This document shows, in pieces, positions 51,347 to 59,038 of a DNA stretch of 64,000 bases; position 1 is the first letter of the stretch; each line of letters opens with the position of its first letter. Made by a program: the position numbers and the translations under genes. This DNA comes from Streptomyces sp. NP-1717. Lineage in GTDB: Bacteria; Actinomycetota; Actinomycetes; Streptomycetales; Streptomycetaceae. The notes beneath the pieces are model-generated. The model was not told where the DNA came from, made no database searches, and saw only the letters and a list, made by a program, of their open reading frames with translations. Location: assembly GCF_022695985.1 (NCBI RefSeq), contig NZ_JAAPBF010000002.1, forward strand, positions 45,470 through 109,469. The letters are read 5' to 3'.

Positions 51347-52975
51347 TCACCTCGGGGCGGGCGCGGGCGAGGGCTGTCCGTCCAGGGTGAATCCCTCGTA
51401 GTCCGCGGCCGCGACCTCGCGCAGCTTCTGCCGGTAGTTGCCGATCCCGCCGAAATAGAACAGCGTGCGCCGTTTACGGCCGGGGATGTTCGTTCCGAAG
51501 ATCCACGAGTCGGTCTGCGCGAACAGGCTCTGCTCCGCCATCTCCCTGCACATACCGGTCCACTCGTCCTCGGCGGCGGCGGTGGCCTCGATACGGGTGA
51601 CGCCGCGCCGCTGGGCCGAGCCGATCATCTCCGAGATCCATTCGACCTGGGTCTCGATGCCGGGAGGCAGGTTGCAGAACACGCTGTTGGGGCCGAACAC
51701 CATGAACAGGTTCGGGAATCCGTGGGTGGCGAGCCCGAGGAAGCTGCTGGGGGTGTCGCCCCAGCTCTCCCGAAGAGTCTTCCCCTCACGCCCCTGTACG
51801 GCGATCCGGTTGTAGCTGCCCTCCATGGCGTCGTAGCCGGTCGCGAAGACCAGCACGTCCAGTTCGTGCTCGGTGCCGTCCTCGGTGATCACGCCGGCCG
51901 GGGTGATCCGGACGATCGGGTTCTCCTTGGTCGACACCAGTGAGACGTTGTCGCGGTTGAACGTCTCGTAGTAACCGCTGTTGCAGATCGGCCGCTTGGC
52001 GTAGTAGTCGGTGGGCACGAGCTTGCGTGCGGTCTCCGGGTCGCGCACGATCTGCGTGATCTTCGACTTGATGAACGAGGCGGCGGCGTCGTTCGCGACC
52101 GGGTTGAAGACGATGTCGCTGAAGGTGCCGAACATGAAGCGGAATCCGTTGCCCGCCTCCCAGCTCTCCTGGAAGACGCGCTCGCGTTCCGCCGGGGAGA
52201 CACTCGTCGCGGGTGTCTCGCTCTCCTTGAAGCCGCACCCCACACGCGAGTTGAAGACCTGGTCCCATACCTCGCCGCAGGTCTCGCGGTACTCGTCGAG
52301 GTACGCGTCGCTGAGCGGGCCGTCGCCGGAGGGAACGACGTACTGCGCGGAGCGCTGGAACACGGTGAGGTGCGTGGCGGCCGGTGCGGCGGCGCAGATG
52401 AACTGGCTGCCGGTCGACCCCGTGCCGACGACACCGACGCGCTTGCCCGTGATGTCGAGGTCCTCGGGCCAGGATCCGGTGTGCACCAGCGGGCCGGCGA
52501 ACGTGTCCCTGCCCTCGATGTCGGGGAGGTTCGCGGACGACAGGGGGCCGAGGGCGCCGACCACGTAGCGTGCGGTGAACTCCTCGCCGCCGTCGGTCCG
52601 CGCGGTCCACCGGCCGCTCTCCTCGTCGAACGCCAACGACTCGACGGCCGAACCCAGTTGGATGTCCTCGCGCAGGTCGTGGCGGTCGACGACGTGCTCC
52701 AGGTAGGCGAGGATCTCCGGCTGGGGCGCGTAGCGGGTCTTCCAGTTCCACTCGCGGAGCAGTTCCTCGTCGAAGGAGTAGCGGTAGACGATGCTGTCGA
52801 CATCCGCGGCCGCCCCCGGATAGCGGTTCCAGTACCAGGTCCCTCCGACACCGTCGGCCTTGTCGAAGACCCTTACGGTGAGGCCGAGTTCATTGCGGAG
52901 CTTGTGCAGCATGTAGATGCCGGCGAATCCGGCGCCTATGACGAGTGCGTCGAGGTGCGTTGTCTTCTGGGTCAT
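51347..52975 (-). CDS. Type I Baeyer-Villiger monooxygenase
   Basis: This 542-residue flavoprotein has GAGFAG (14-19), GVGGTWYWNRYPGA, the diagnostic fingerprint FAGPLVHTGSWP (159-170) and the NADPH-site GTGSTG (184-189). It is of the cyclohexanone monooxygenase type, inserting oxygen next to a ketone. It sits between phzF and the PhzS-like gene in the same direction (171 and 164 nt gaps). Its substrate is unknown: it could act on a phenazine, a quinone-like tautomer or the terpenoid chain, or catalyse N- or C-oxidation. Baeyer-Villiger enzymes are not standard members of phenazine pathways. Confidence 0.92.
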   Translation of the reverse strand: MTQKTTHLDALVIGAGFAGIYMLHKLRNELGLTVRVFDKADGVGGTWYWNRYPGAAADVDSIVYRYSFDEELLREWNWKTRYAPQPEILAYLEHVVDRHDLREDIQLGSAVESLAFDEESGRWTARTDGGEEFTARYVVGALGPLSSANLPDIEGRDTFAGPLVHTGSWPEDLDITGKRVGVVGTGSTGSQFICAAAPAATHLTVFQRSAQYVVPSGDGPLSDAYLDEYRETCGEVWDQVFNSRVGCGFKESETPATSVSPAERERVFQESWEAGNGFRFMFGTFSDIVFNPVANDAAASFIKSKITQIVRDPETARKLVPTDYYAKRPICNSGYYETFNRDNVSLVSTKENPIVRITPAGVITEDGTEHELDVLVFATGYDAMEGSYNRIAVQGREGKTLRESWGDTPSSFLGLATHGFPNLFMVFGPNSVFCNLPPGIETQVEWISEMIGSAQRRGVTRIEATAAAEDEWTGMCREMAEQSLFAQTDSWIFGTNIPGRKRRTLFYFGGIGNYRQKLREVAAADYEGFTLDGQPSPAPAPR

Positions 52976-53146
52976 GACGGCCTTTCGAACAAGCGGCAGG
53001 GAAAAGGGGAGGAAGTGGCGGGGAGGGAGGGCGGCACGGGTTACGGGCGGCGCCCGGCTGCCGTCCGTCCACTCGCCGTTGTCGTCGGGCGGGCCGAACC
53101 GGCGGCGCCGGCCGGGCTCTCGTACCGGCTGCTCATGTGTCTCGCG

Positions 53147-54304
53147 TCAGACATGGATGGTGCCTTCGGCGACGACGGCTCCGTGGCCGCTCACCTGGAC
53201 GCGCGCGATCTCGCCGGTCTCGCCCAGGGTCGCCTCGGCGAACATGACCGAGTGCCTGCCGAGTTCGACGCCCTGGTGGATCTCGACGGTCTTCCCGTAC
53301 TCGACGACGCCGTGCCGGGCGAGGTGGATCGCCAGCGGACCGGCGGCCGATCCGGTGGCGGCGTCCTCGACGACGCCGTAGGCGGGCGAGAACATCCGTG
53401 CCCGCCACCGCTCGCCGTCCGGGGCGAAGCAGTTGGCCGCCATGTCGGGGAAGGCGGCGAGCGCCCGGTGGTCGGGCCGCAGGGCGGACAGCGCCTCGGT
53501 GTCCGGGAGTCCCACGAAGACGTGCCGGGGGCCGTTGCGGTAGATCTCCACGGGCAGGGTGGACGAGGTGATGCCGAGCGCCGCCAGCAGGGCGTCGGTG
53601 TGCTCGTACGGCCCCCAGACGGGAATCGGCTGCTCCATGGAGGCGTGTGCCCTGCCCGCGCCGGGGCCGTCGCCCGGTGCGCGGTCGACGGCGAACGGCA
53701 CGACCCCCATCGCGGTCTCGAAGCGCAGCCGGTCGGCGCGGCGGTCCAGCGCGACCGCGACAGCCGTGCCGAGGAGCGGGTGTCCGGCGAAGGGGAGTTC
53801 GTTCACCGGGGTGAAGATCCTGACCCGCACGTCCGCGTCGCCGGTGGGCGCGAGGAGGAACGTCACCTCGGACAGGTTCATCTCCTGTGCGATGCGCTGC
53901 ATCTGAGTACCCGTCAGGTCGTCAGCGTCGAAGAACACGGCGACCGGGTTGCCGCGCAGGGGCTCGTCGGCGAAGGCGTCGATGACGACATAGGGATGGG
54001 ATCCGTTCGGGCCGCCGGCGGAGCCGGTCCCCCGGACAGCGGCCAGGACCTCGAACCGGTCGCGGTGCGTCACCGGGCGGCCTATCAGCTCGGCGGCCCG
54101 GTTCTCCGGGAGTTCGGAGGGCCGCTCGTCGTTCCAGACCATGACGGCGCCCCACCGGTTGCCGTCCCGGTCCGCGATCCAGAACTTCTCGCGCAGGCCG
54201 ATGACGGCCCGCCAGTCGTCGACGGCTCCGTCCTCGCACAGCTGCCGCGCCAGGTCCTCCGTAGTGGCGGGTGAGCCGTCGAGGTCCCACCAGGCGATCT
54301 CCAT
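53147..54304 (-). CDS. phzF: PhzF isomerase with extra N-terminal domain
   Basis: The C-terminal part (about 104-385) is PhzF, which isomerises trans-2,3-dihydro-3-hydroxyanthranilate to the reactive ketone that dimerises to the phenazine core. It shows HPYVVIDAFA, the catalytic Glu146 in NLSEVTF, FAGHPLLGTA and EDAATGSAAGP. Residues 1-90 form an additional small domain (WWDLDGS, LREKFWIADRDG, WGAVMVWND) that recalls YdhR-type antibiotic-monooxygenase barrels; its role is unknown. The start is set at the ATG at 54304, with GGGG about 8 nt upstream; an ATG at 54325 and a GTG at 54310 are alternatives. phzD ends about 85 nt upstream. Confidence 0.92.
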   Translation of the reverse strand: MEIAWWDLDGSPATTEDLARQLCEDGAVDDWRAVIGLREKFWIADRDGNRWGAVMVWNDERPSELPENRAAELIGRPVTHRDRFEVLAAVRGTGSAGGPNGSHPYVVIDAFADEPLRGNPVAVFFDADDLTGTQMQRIAQEMNLSEVTFLLAPTGDADVRVRIFTPVNELPFAGHPLLGTAVAVALDRRADRLRFETAMGVVPFAVDRAPGDGPGAGRAHASMEQPIPVWGPYEHTDALLAALGITSSTLPVEIYRNGPRHVFVGLPDTEALSALRPDHRALAAFPDMAANCFAPDGERWRARMFSPAYGVVEDAATGSAAGPLAIHLARHGVVEYGKTVEIHQGVELGRHSVMFAEATLGETGEIARVQVSGHGAVVAEGTIHV

Positions 54305-54389
54305 CTTCACTGCCCCAGCACCCATTCGGTCGTATCGGTGAGAATGTGCGGTCCGTCAACGGCGAGCCGACGGTCCAGCGGATCCCTGT

Positions 54390-55013
54390 TCATGACAGGA
54401 GCTCGTCGGCGGTCGTGATCCGCGCGCAGCAACGCGCGGTGTACTCCAGCGTCCGCCGGTGGTCCGCGGCGGAGAAGTCGCCGATGGCGTCGCCGGGCAG
54501 GAAGACCTCCAGGTCGTTGCTGTAGGCGTCGAGCGCGGTGGTGAGGATGCCGACGTGGCCGTACACACCGCACACCACGAGCTGGTCGCGGCCCTCGGCG
54601 CGCATACGCGCCAGCAGGTCGGTACGGAACAACGCGCTGTAGCGCCACTTCACGAACGTCCAGTCGTCGTCCCCCGGCGTCAGTTCGGCGGTGATCTCGC
54701 GGTCCGACGCGGAGCTGGTCATCCCGGGCCCCCAGAAGTCGCGCAGGAGTCCGCGGTCCTCGGGGGTCATCCGGCCCGGCTGGGCGGTGTAGGCGATACG
54801 AGCGCCCCGACCGGCGAAGCGTTCGCGCAGCGCCGACACCTTCTCGACCAGCCGCAGGCGCATGTCCTCGTCGAACGCGGACAGGAAGTAGTTCTGCATG
54901 TCGTGGACGAGGAGAACCGCCCGGTGCGGTTGGAGCCGCCAGTCGACGATGTTGGCCGGCAGCTCCTCCCGGGTCGGCGCGTCGTACGGATCGATCCGCA
55001 ATCCCATGCTCAT
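54390..55013 (-). CDS. phzD: PhzD isochorismatase-type hydrolase
   Basis: This 207-residue enzyme hydrolyses 2-amino-2-deoxyisochorismate to trans-2,3-dihydro-3-hydroxyanthranilate and pyruvate. It has catalytic Asp38 (LLVHDMQNYF) and Lys122 (FVKWRYSAL), at the same numbers as in Pseudomonas PhzD, and GVYGHVG where cysteine hydrolases would have the nucleophile, which separates PhzD/EntB from true cysteine amidohydrolases. Its ATG overlaps the TGA of phzC (ATGA). Its substrate needs PhzE, which is not present in this window. Confidence 0.95.
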   Translation of the reverse strand: MSMGLRIDPYDAPTREELPANIVDWRLQPHRAVLLVHDMQNYFLSAFDEDMRLRLVEKVSALRERFAGRGARIAYTAQPGRMTPEDRGLLRDFWGPGMTSSASDREITAELTPGDDDWTFVKWRYSALFRTDLLARMRAEGRDQLVVCGVYGHVGILTTALDAYSNDLEVFLPGDAIGDFSAADHRRTLEYTARCCARITTADELLS

Positions 55014-56233
55014 GACGACCTCTGTCTCGTGAGTACGGACTCCGCCCGTGGGGTTCCGGCGCGCGGCCAGACGGACACGACCTCAGCGGCCTGCTCGGGA
55101 TCGAGCCGCGGGTCGCACAGACTCGGCGCGCCCACGGCCGTCGGCAGCGCGCTCCGGGCGCCCCCGACGCATTCGGCGACCGCGTACGGACTGGCTTCCA
55201 GATGCAGCCCGTGCGCCGGTACGCCCGCCTCGTCGAGGACGGAGAGGAATCCGCGCACCTCGTCGACGACCGTGGAGACGACGCGGGTCTTGGTGCCGTC
55301 CGCGCGCCTGACCGTGTTGCCGTGCAGGGGATCACTGAGCCAGAGCACCGGACGGCCGTCGTCGCGGACCGCGCGGACGAGAGCGGGCAGCCGGTCGGCG
55401 ATGACGTCCGCGCCCATCCGCACGATGAGCGTCAGCCTGCCGGGCTCGTGGCCCGGATCGAGCCGCTTGCACAGGTCGAGCAGCTCGTCGGGGGTCGTAC
55501 TCGGACCCACCTTGCAGCTCACCGGGTTGACGACCTCGGACAGCAGAGCCACATGGGCGCCGTCGAGTTGCCGGGTGCGTTCGCCGATCCACGGCCAGTG
55601 GGTCGAGCCGAGCATCCACCGCAGGTCGTCGAGCCGGCGCAGCTGCGGCTGCTCGTAGTCCATCAGCAGTGCCTCGTGGCTCGTCCAGATCGGGGCCTCG
55701 ATGTCGCGCCCGGCCGCGCTGTCGTCCGTCCGCCAGCCGAGGTGCCCCATCGTCTCGCGGGCGGTCATGAAGCACATGGCCATGCGCGACGGATCGGCCG
55801 TGCGGCTGCGCATGTCGGGTTCGGGGGCGTTGACCATGTGCCCCCGGTAGGCGGGGAGGGAGGGTGTCCCGTCGATCTCCTCGAAGGGCGTCGAACGCGG
55901 TTTCGCGAACTGCCCGGCGATCCGGCCGACCCGAATGACCGGCAGACCGGACCGGGCGCTCAGCAGGTCGGCGAGGCCGTGTACGAGACGGGACTTGGCC
56001 GCGATGTGCGGCGCGGCGCATTCGTCCGGGTTTTCGGCGCAGTCACCGGCCTGGAGGATCAGCGCCTTCCCGCCGGCCACCAGTTCCAGCGACCGCCGCA
56101 GCGTGGCGATCTGGCCGGCGCTGACGAGGGGTTGGGCCGCCGACAGGACGGCGCGGACCTGGGCGAGCTGACGCGGGTCGTCCCAGTTCGGTTGCTGAGC
56201 GGCGGGCAACTGCCCCTGTAAGCCTGTGTGCAT
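55010..56233 (-). CDS. phzC: PhzC class II DAHP synthase
   Basis: This 407-residue class II 3-deoxy-D-arabino-heptulosonate-7-phosphate synthase boosts the shikimate pathway for phenazine precursors. Motifs include LQAGDCAENP, RVGRIAGQFAKPRS, RGHMVNAP, SCKVGPSTTPDEL and WLSDPLHGN, with the metal-binding Cys in AGDC and His in DPLHGN. The start is the ATG at 56233, after GGGGGAGGG at about 10 nt. Stand-alone PhzC enzymes of this type are usually free of feedback control. It lies 29 nt after phzB and overlaps phzD by 4 nt. Confidence 0.94.
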   Translation of the reverse strand: MHTGLQGQLPAAQQPNWDDPRQLAQVRAVLSAAQPLVSAGQIATLRRSLELVAGGKALILQAGDCAENPDECAAPHIAAKSRLVHGLADLLSARSGLPVIRVGRIAGQFAKPRSTPFEEIDGTPSLPAYRGHMVNAPEPDMRSRTADPSRMAMCFMTARETMGHLGWRTDDSAAGRDIEAPIWTSHEALLMDYEQPQLRRLDDLRWMLGSTHWPWIGERTRQLDGAHVALLSEVVNPVSCKVGPSTTPDELLDLCKRLDPGHEPGRLTLIVRMGADVIADRLPALVRAVRDDGRPVLWLSDPLHGNTVRRADGTKTRVVSTVVDEVRGFLSVLDEAGVPAHGLHLEASPYAVAECVGGARSALPTAVGAPSLCDPRLDPEQAAEVVSVWPRAGTPRAESVLTRQRSS

Positions 56234-56262
56234 CACGTGCGAACCCTCCCCCGGCCTATCGC

Positions 56263-56751
56263 TCAAGTCGGTATTCCGGCCCGCACGACATGCGGCACCT
56301 CGATACCGAGCGAACGGAACTGCTGGCACGGGTTCATGAATTCCCGCTGCAACTTTATTTTCCCGTTCTCGAAAAGGAAGTTATGGATGAAGTGATTCTC
56401 GTAGCGCCCTTCCGGATAACCCGGAAAGCGAATCCTGCCGGCACCGTTGCACTCCACCCAGAACCGGTCGGGGTCCTGGGTGTCGAAAATCTCGATGTCG
56501 GTCCACTCCCAGTCGGGGAAGCACTGGAGCGACCAGACCGCGTGCTCGGCCAGCCGGTCCCGGCCGCGGATGACGATCGGCTCACCCGTCTCCGTGGTCC
56601 AGAGCCCGCCCTGGCCGTCCTCGGTGAACAATTCATGGCGCCGCAGCCGGTCCTGTCCGAGCGTGTGCATGTACTGGTCGACGATCCGTCGATTGTGTTC
56701 ACGATTCCGAACGATTTCCTCGGCCTGCGTGGCAGTGCTTGTATTCGGCAT
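56263..56751 (-). CDS. phzB: PhzB (PhzA/B family) condensation-promoting protein
   Basis: This 162-residue SnoaL-fold protein promotes pairing of two aminoketone molecules made by PhzF into the tricyclic phenazine. It closely follows Pseudomonas PhzB as I recall it: GLWTTETGEPIVIRGRD, EHAVWSLQCFPDWEW, FPGYPEG and REFMNP, with the catalytic-type Glu137 and His70. There is one copy, as in other actinomycetes, rather than the PhzA/PhzB pair of pseudomonads. The start is the ATG at 56751, directly after GGCGGGGG. It is the first gene of the phenazine operon. Confidence 0.95.
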   Translation of the reverse strand: MPNTSTATQAEEIVRNREHNRRIVDQYMHTLGQDRLRRHELFTEDGQGGLWTTETGEPIVIRGRDRLAEHAVWSLQCFPDWEWTDIEIFDTQDPDRFWVECNGAGRIRFPGYPEGRYENHFIHNFLFENGKIKLQREFMNPCQQFRSLGIEVPHVVRAGIPT

Positions 56752-57137
56752 TTCCCCCGCCTTACTACGCTGATCCGGCATGAACGCCTGTTCGACGTCG
56801 CCGGGACCATATCAATGCGTACTCAGCGGCTGCAATTATCGGTTGCCTCACGAAAATGCGCGCGCCCGGCGACTGGCGAAACTTTTTCAAGTTGAATCCA
56901 GAATTCCGGCGCCTATTCACGCCCCCGCCGTGGGCGGCATCCCACGTCGACCGAGGTGAAAGGGTGTTTGAGCCGAACTCCCGACGGTCGCCGAACAACT
57001 CCGTCGCTCCACTCAATTACGAGTACGGCTCTAGTTCTTCAGAGCGCGTGACACGATTTTGTGAATGTCGCCCTTCTTCGGTCCGGTTTCTCCCCGTGGG
57101 TGCGGAGGATCGGGCCGGGTGCGACCGGCCGTAGTCC
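56752..57137. other. Relatively AT-rich intergenic region upstream of the phenazine operon
   Basis: This gap holds the 5' region of phzB and the 3' side of the WYL regulator gene. It is clearly less GC-rich than the surrounding genes, as expected for a promoter region. No reading frame here has a ribosome site and convincing codon use, and no strong hairpin was seen. Confidence 0.6.
56806..56835 (-). promoter_or_regulatory. Candidate promoter of the phenazine operon
   Basis: On the minus strand TTGCAG (56835-56830) is followed after 18 nt by TATGGT (56811-56806). This would place a start site near 56799, about 48 nt before the phzB ATG. The match to the vegetative consensus is partial, so this is only the best candidate found by eye. 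Confidence 0.3.
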
Positions 57138-58136
57138 TCACCGCGTCGGGCCGGTCCCGGGTCTCGTGGCGCGGGCGGCGTGGGTGTAGCGGGTGGCGAG
57201 ATCCCCGAAGGCGGTGGCCAGTTGGGGTGGGCCGATGACATCGATGGCGGTGTCGAAGCGGCCGATCGCGGTGGCGAGTCCGGTCCATGACCAGGAGCCG
57301 AGGACGAGTCGGCAGTGGTGGGGGCCGAGTTCCTCGACGACTCCGTCCTGGGCGAAGGGCGCGACGTCGGCGGCCGGGAGGTGGAGGATGACCTCGCCCT
57401 GGCAGGGCCAGCCGGTGGTGGTGCCGTCGTTGCCGCGGAACCGGCTGGTGATGAAGGTGGAGATGTTGCCGCCGGGCAGTTCACGAGGGGCGAAGCGGGG
57501 GCCGGTGGGGATGCGGGGCCGGATGCGCTCGGCGCGGAAGGTACGCCAGTCCTCCCGGTGGAGGTCCCAGGCGACGAGGTACCAGCGCTGACGCCACGTC
57601 ACCAGGTGGTGGGGCTGAACTCGGCGGGGGTTGCCGGCCGGGGCGCCCCGGCCCGGGGCGTAGTCGAAGCGCAGTTCCTCGCGGGCGTGGACGGCGCGGC
57701 TCAGCTCCATCAGTACGTGGGCCTCGACCTGGAGGGTGTCACCGGCCGCGGGCGGCGGGACGGCGGTGACGCGCAGCAGGTCGATGCGGTGGCGCAGGCG
57801 GGGCGGCATGACCTGGCGGAGGGTGGCCAGGGCGCGGGAAGCGTCCTCGGCGACCGCGGTGCCGGCGGCCGCGGTCCGGAGGGCGACGGTCAGGGCGACA
57901 ACCTGGTCGTCGTCGAACAGCAGGGGCGGCATATGAGTGCCGGCCTCCAGCCGGTAGCCGCCCGCCGGTCCTTTGACGGTGGTGATCGGGTAGCCGAGTC
58001 CGCGCAGGCGGTCGATGTCACGGCGCACGGTGCGCGAGGTGATGTCGAGACGTCCGGCGAGATCCTCGCCGGACCAGTCACGGCGCGTTTGTAGCAGCGA
58101 GAGCAACGAGAGCAGCCGCGAGGACGTTTTCTGCAT
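57138..58136 (-). CDS. YafY-type transcriptional regulator (HTH + WYL domain)
   Basis: This 332-residue regulator begins MQKTSSRLLSLLSLLQ with a DeoR-like helix-turn-helix (SGEDLAGRLDITSRTVRRD), then a WYL domain around 170-200 (RRVQPHHLVTWRQRWYLVAWD) that binds a ligand, and a C-terminal WCX region. The start at 58136 is 9 nt after GAGGAGG; an ATG that abuts the ribosome site is too close. It is divergent from the VOC-fold gene at 58292 with a palindrome between them, so it probably controls that gene and itself. Nothing ties it to the phenazine operon except proximity (about 390 nt). Confidence 0.92.
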   Translation of the reverse strand: MQKTSSRLLSLLSLLQTRRDWSGEDLAGRLDITSRTVRRDIDRLRGLGYPITTVKGPAGGYRLEAGTHMPPLLFDDDQVVALTVALRTAAAGTAVAEDASRALATLRQVMPPRLRHRIDLLRVTAVPPPAAGDTLQVEAHVLMELSRAVHAREELRFDYAPGRGAPAGNPRRVQPHHLVTWRQRWYLVAWDLHREDWRTFRAERIRPRIPTGPRFAPRELPGGNISTFITSRFRGNDGTTTGWPCQGEVILHLPAADVAPFAQDGVVEELGPHHCRLVLGSWSWTGLATAIGRFDTAIDVIGPPQLATAFGDLATRYTHAARATRPGTGPTR

Positions 58137-58154
58137 GACACCCATCCTCCTCGC

Positions 58155-58181
58155 GGTACAGGACACACCCTGTCCTCTACC
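58155..58181. promoter_or_regulatory. Palindromic operator in the regulator/VOC divergent promoter
   Basis: The arms GGTAcAGGACA (58155-58165) and TGTCCTcTACC (58171-58181) are inverted repeats around a 5-nt centre, with ten of eleven positions paired. The site lies immediately upstream of the ribosome site of the WYL regulator gene, so binding there would block its transcription and probably that of the divergent gene. Confidence 0.7.
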
Positions 58182-58291
58182 TCCGCCAGGGTTGGCCACG
58201 AGCCGTCCGGGACGCATCGCTCCTGGTCACGGCGGCCGCCGCGGAGCTTGGACGGCCGGCGGTCCATTCACATCGAGGCAAGGAGCAGGTC

Positions 58292-58714
58292 ATGTCCGTC
58301 ACCACCACCACCCATCTGAACTTCCGGGGCGCCGCACGCGAGGCGCTGGACTTCTACCGGTCCGTCTTCGGCGGACGTACGGTCGCGGTCACCTACAAGG
58401 ACGCCGGCACCGTCCAGGACGAGAGCGAGGCGGACTGGGTGATGTGGGGAGAGGTCGTCGGCGACAACGGCTTCCACGTCATGGCCTACGACGTGCCCTC
58501 GCAACTGCCCTGGCAGCAGGGCGAGAACCCGTTCTTCGTCTCCGTACGCGGCGACGACGCCGGGGAACTCAGCGCCCTGTGGGGCAGGCTCGCCGAGGGC
58601 TCGACCATCGTGCGTCCGCTGGAGCCCGCGCAGTGGGCACCGCTGTACGGGATGCTCACCGACCGCTTCGGCGTCACCTGGGTCCTGGACGTCACCGCTC
58701 CGTACAACGGCTGA
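58292..58714 (+). CDS. VOC-fold (PhnB/glyoxalase-like) protein
   Basis: The 140-residue protein has the PhnB form of the vicinal-oxygen-chelate fold: LNFRGAAREALDFYRSVFGG at the start, DNGFHVMAYD in the middle and DRFGVTWVLDV at the end. Members range from metal-dependent lyases and dioxygenases to resistance proteins that bind drugs; the reaction here is unknown. AAGGAG lies about 7 nt before the ATG. It is divergent from the WYL regulator, which probably controls it, and is followed by a strong hairpin. Confidence 0.88.
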   Translation: MSVTTTTHLNFRGAAREALDFYRSVFGGRTVAVTYKDAGTVQDESEADWVMWGEVVGDNGFHVMAYDVPSQLPWQQGENPFFVSVRGDDAGELSALWGRLAEGSTIVRPLEPAQWAPLYGMLTDRFGVTWVLDVTAPYNG

Positions 58715-58732
58715 GCAGACCGACTCGACCTG

Positions 58733-58781
58733 CCCGACCTGGCCCCGTGCGGGCAGCCGCAGCCGCACGGGGCAGGTCGGG
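58733..58781 (+). terminator. Strong hairpin after the VOC gene
   Basis: CCCGACCTG(G)CCCCGTGCGG pairs with CCGCACGGGGCAGGTCGGG across a 10-nt loop, giving a 19-bp stem with one bulged G. It lies 19 nt past the stop codon. There is no T run, as is common for Streptomyces terminators. Confidence 0.75.
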
Positions 58782-59038
58782 CCCGGCCCGACGGGCGCGA
58801 AGGCCGGACCGAGAAGTCGCGGCCACTCGCGGGCACCGGGAACGCGCGCCCGGCACTCCCGCCCGGGACAGGGGCCGGAACTCGGGGAGCCCGACCGCCT
58901 CATTACGGGACAGCCGTTAGGCCATGCGGGTGACGCTGAAAGTCCTGGGCGTGCGTAGAGCCGAGGGGCACTGTACGGGTGGACTGTGGGCTCTCTTTCC
59001 CGCCCACCCGGTTCTCAGCGAATCGCCAGGGAGAACTC
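58782..59038. other. Intergenic region upstream of the esterase gene
   Basis: No reading frame with a ribosome site was found. It must hold the promoter of the hydrolase gene at 59039; no confident -35/-10 pair was recognised. Confidence 0.4.

Noticed and set aside
56765..57016. 83-codon minus-strand frame upstream of phzB
   Set aside because: It has an unusual composition for this genome, no ribosome site and occupies the expected promoter region.
57138..58136. WYL regulator as the phenazine cluster regulator
   Set aside because: Its operator-like palindrome and divergent layout tie it to the VOC gene; no copy of the palindrome was seen before phzB.
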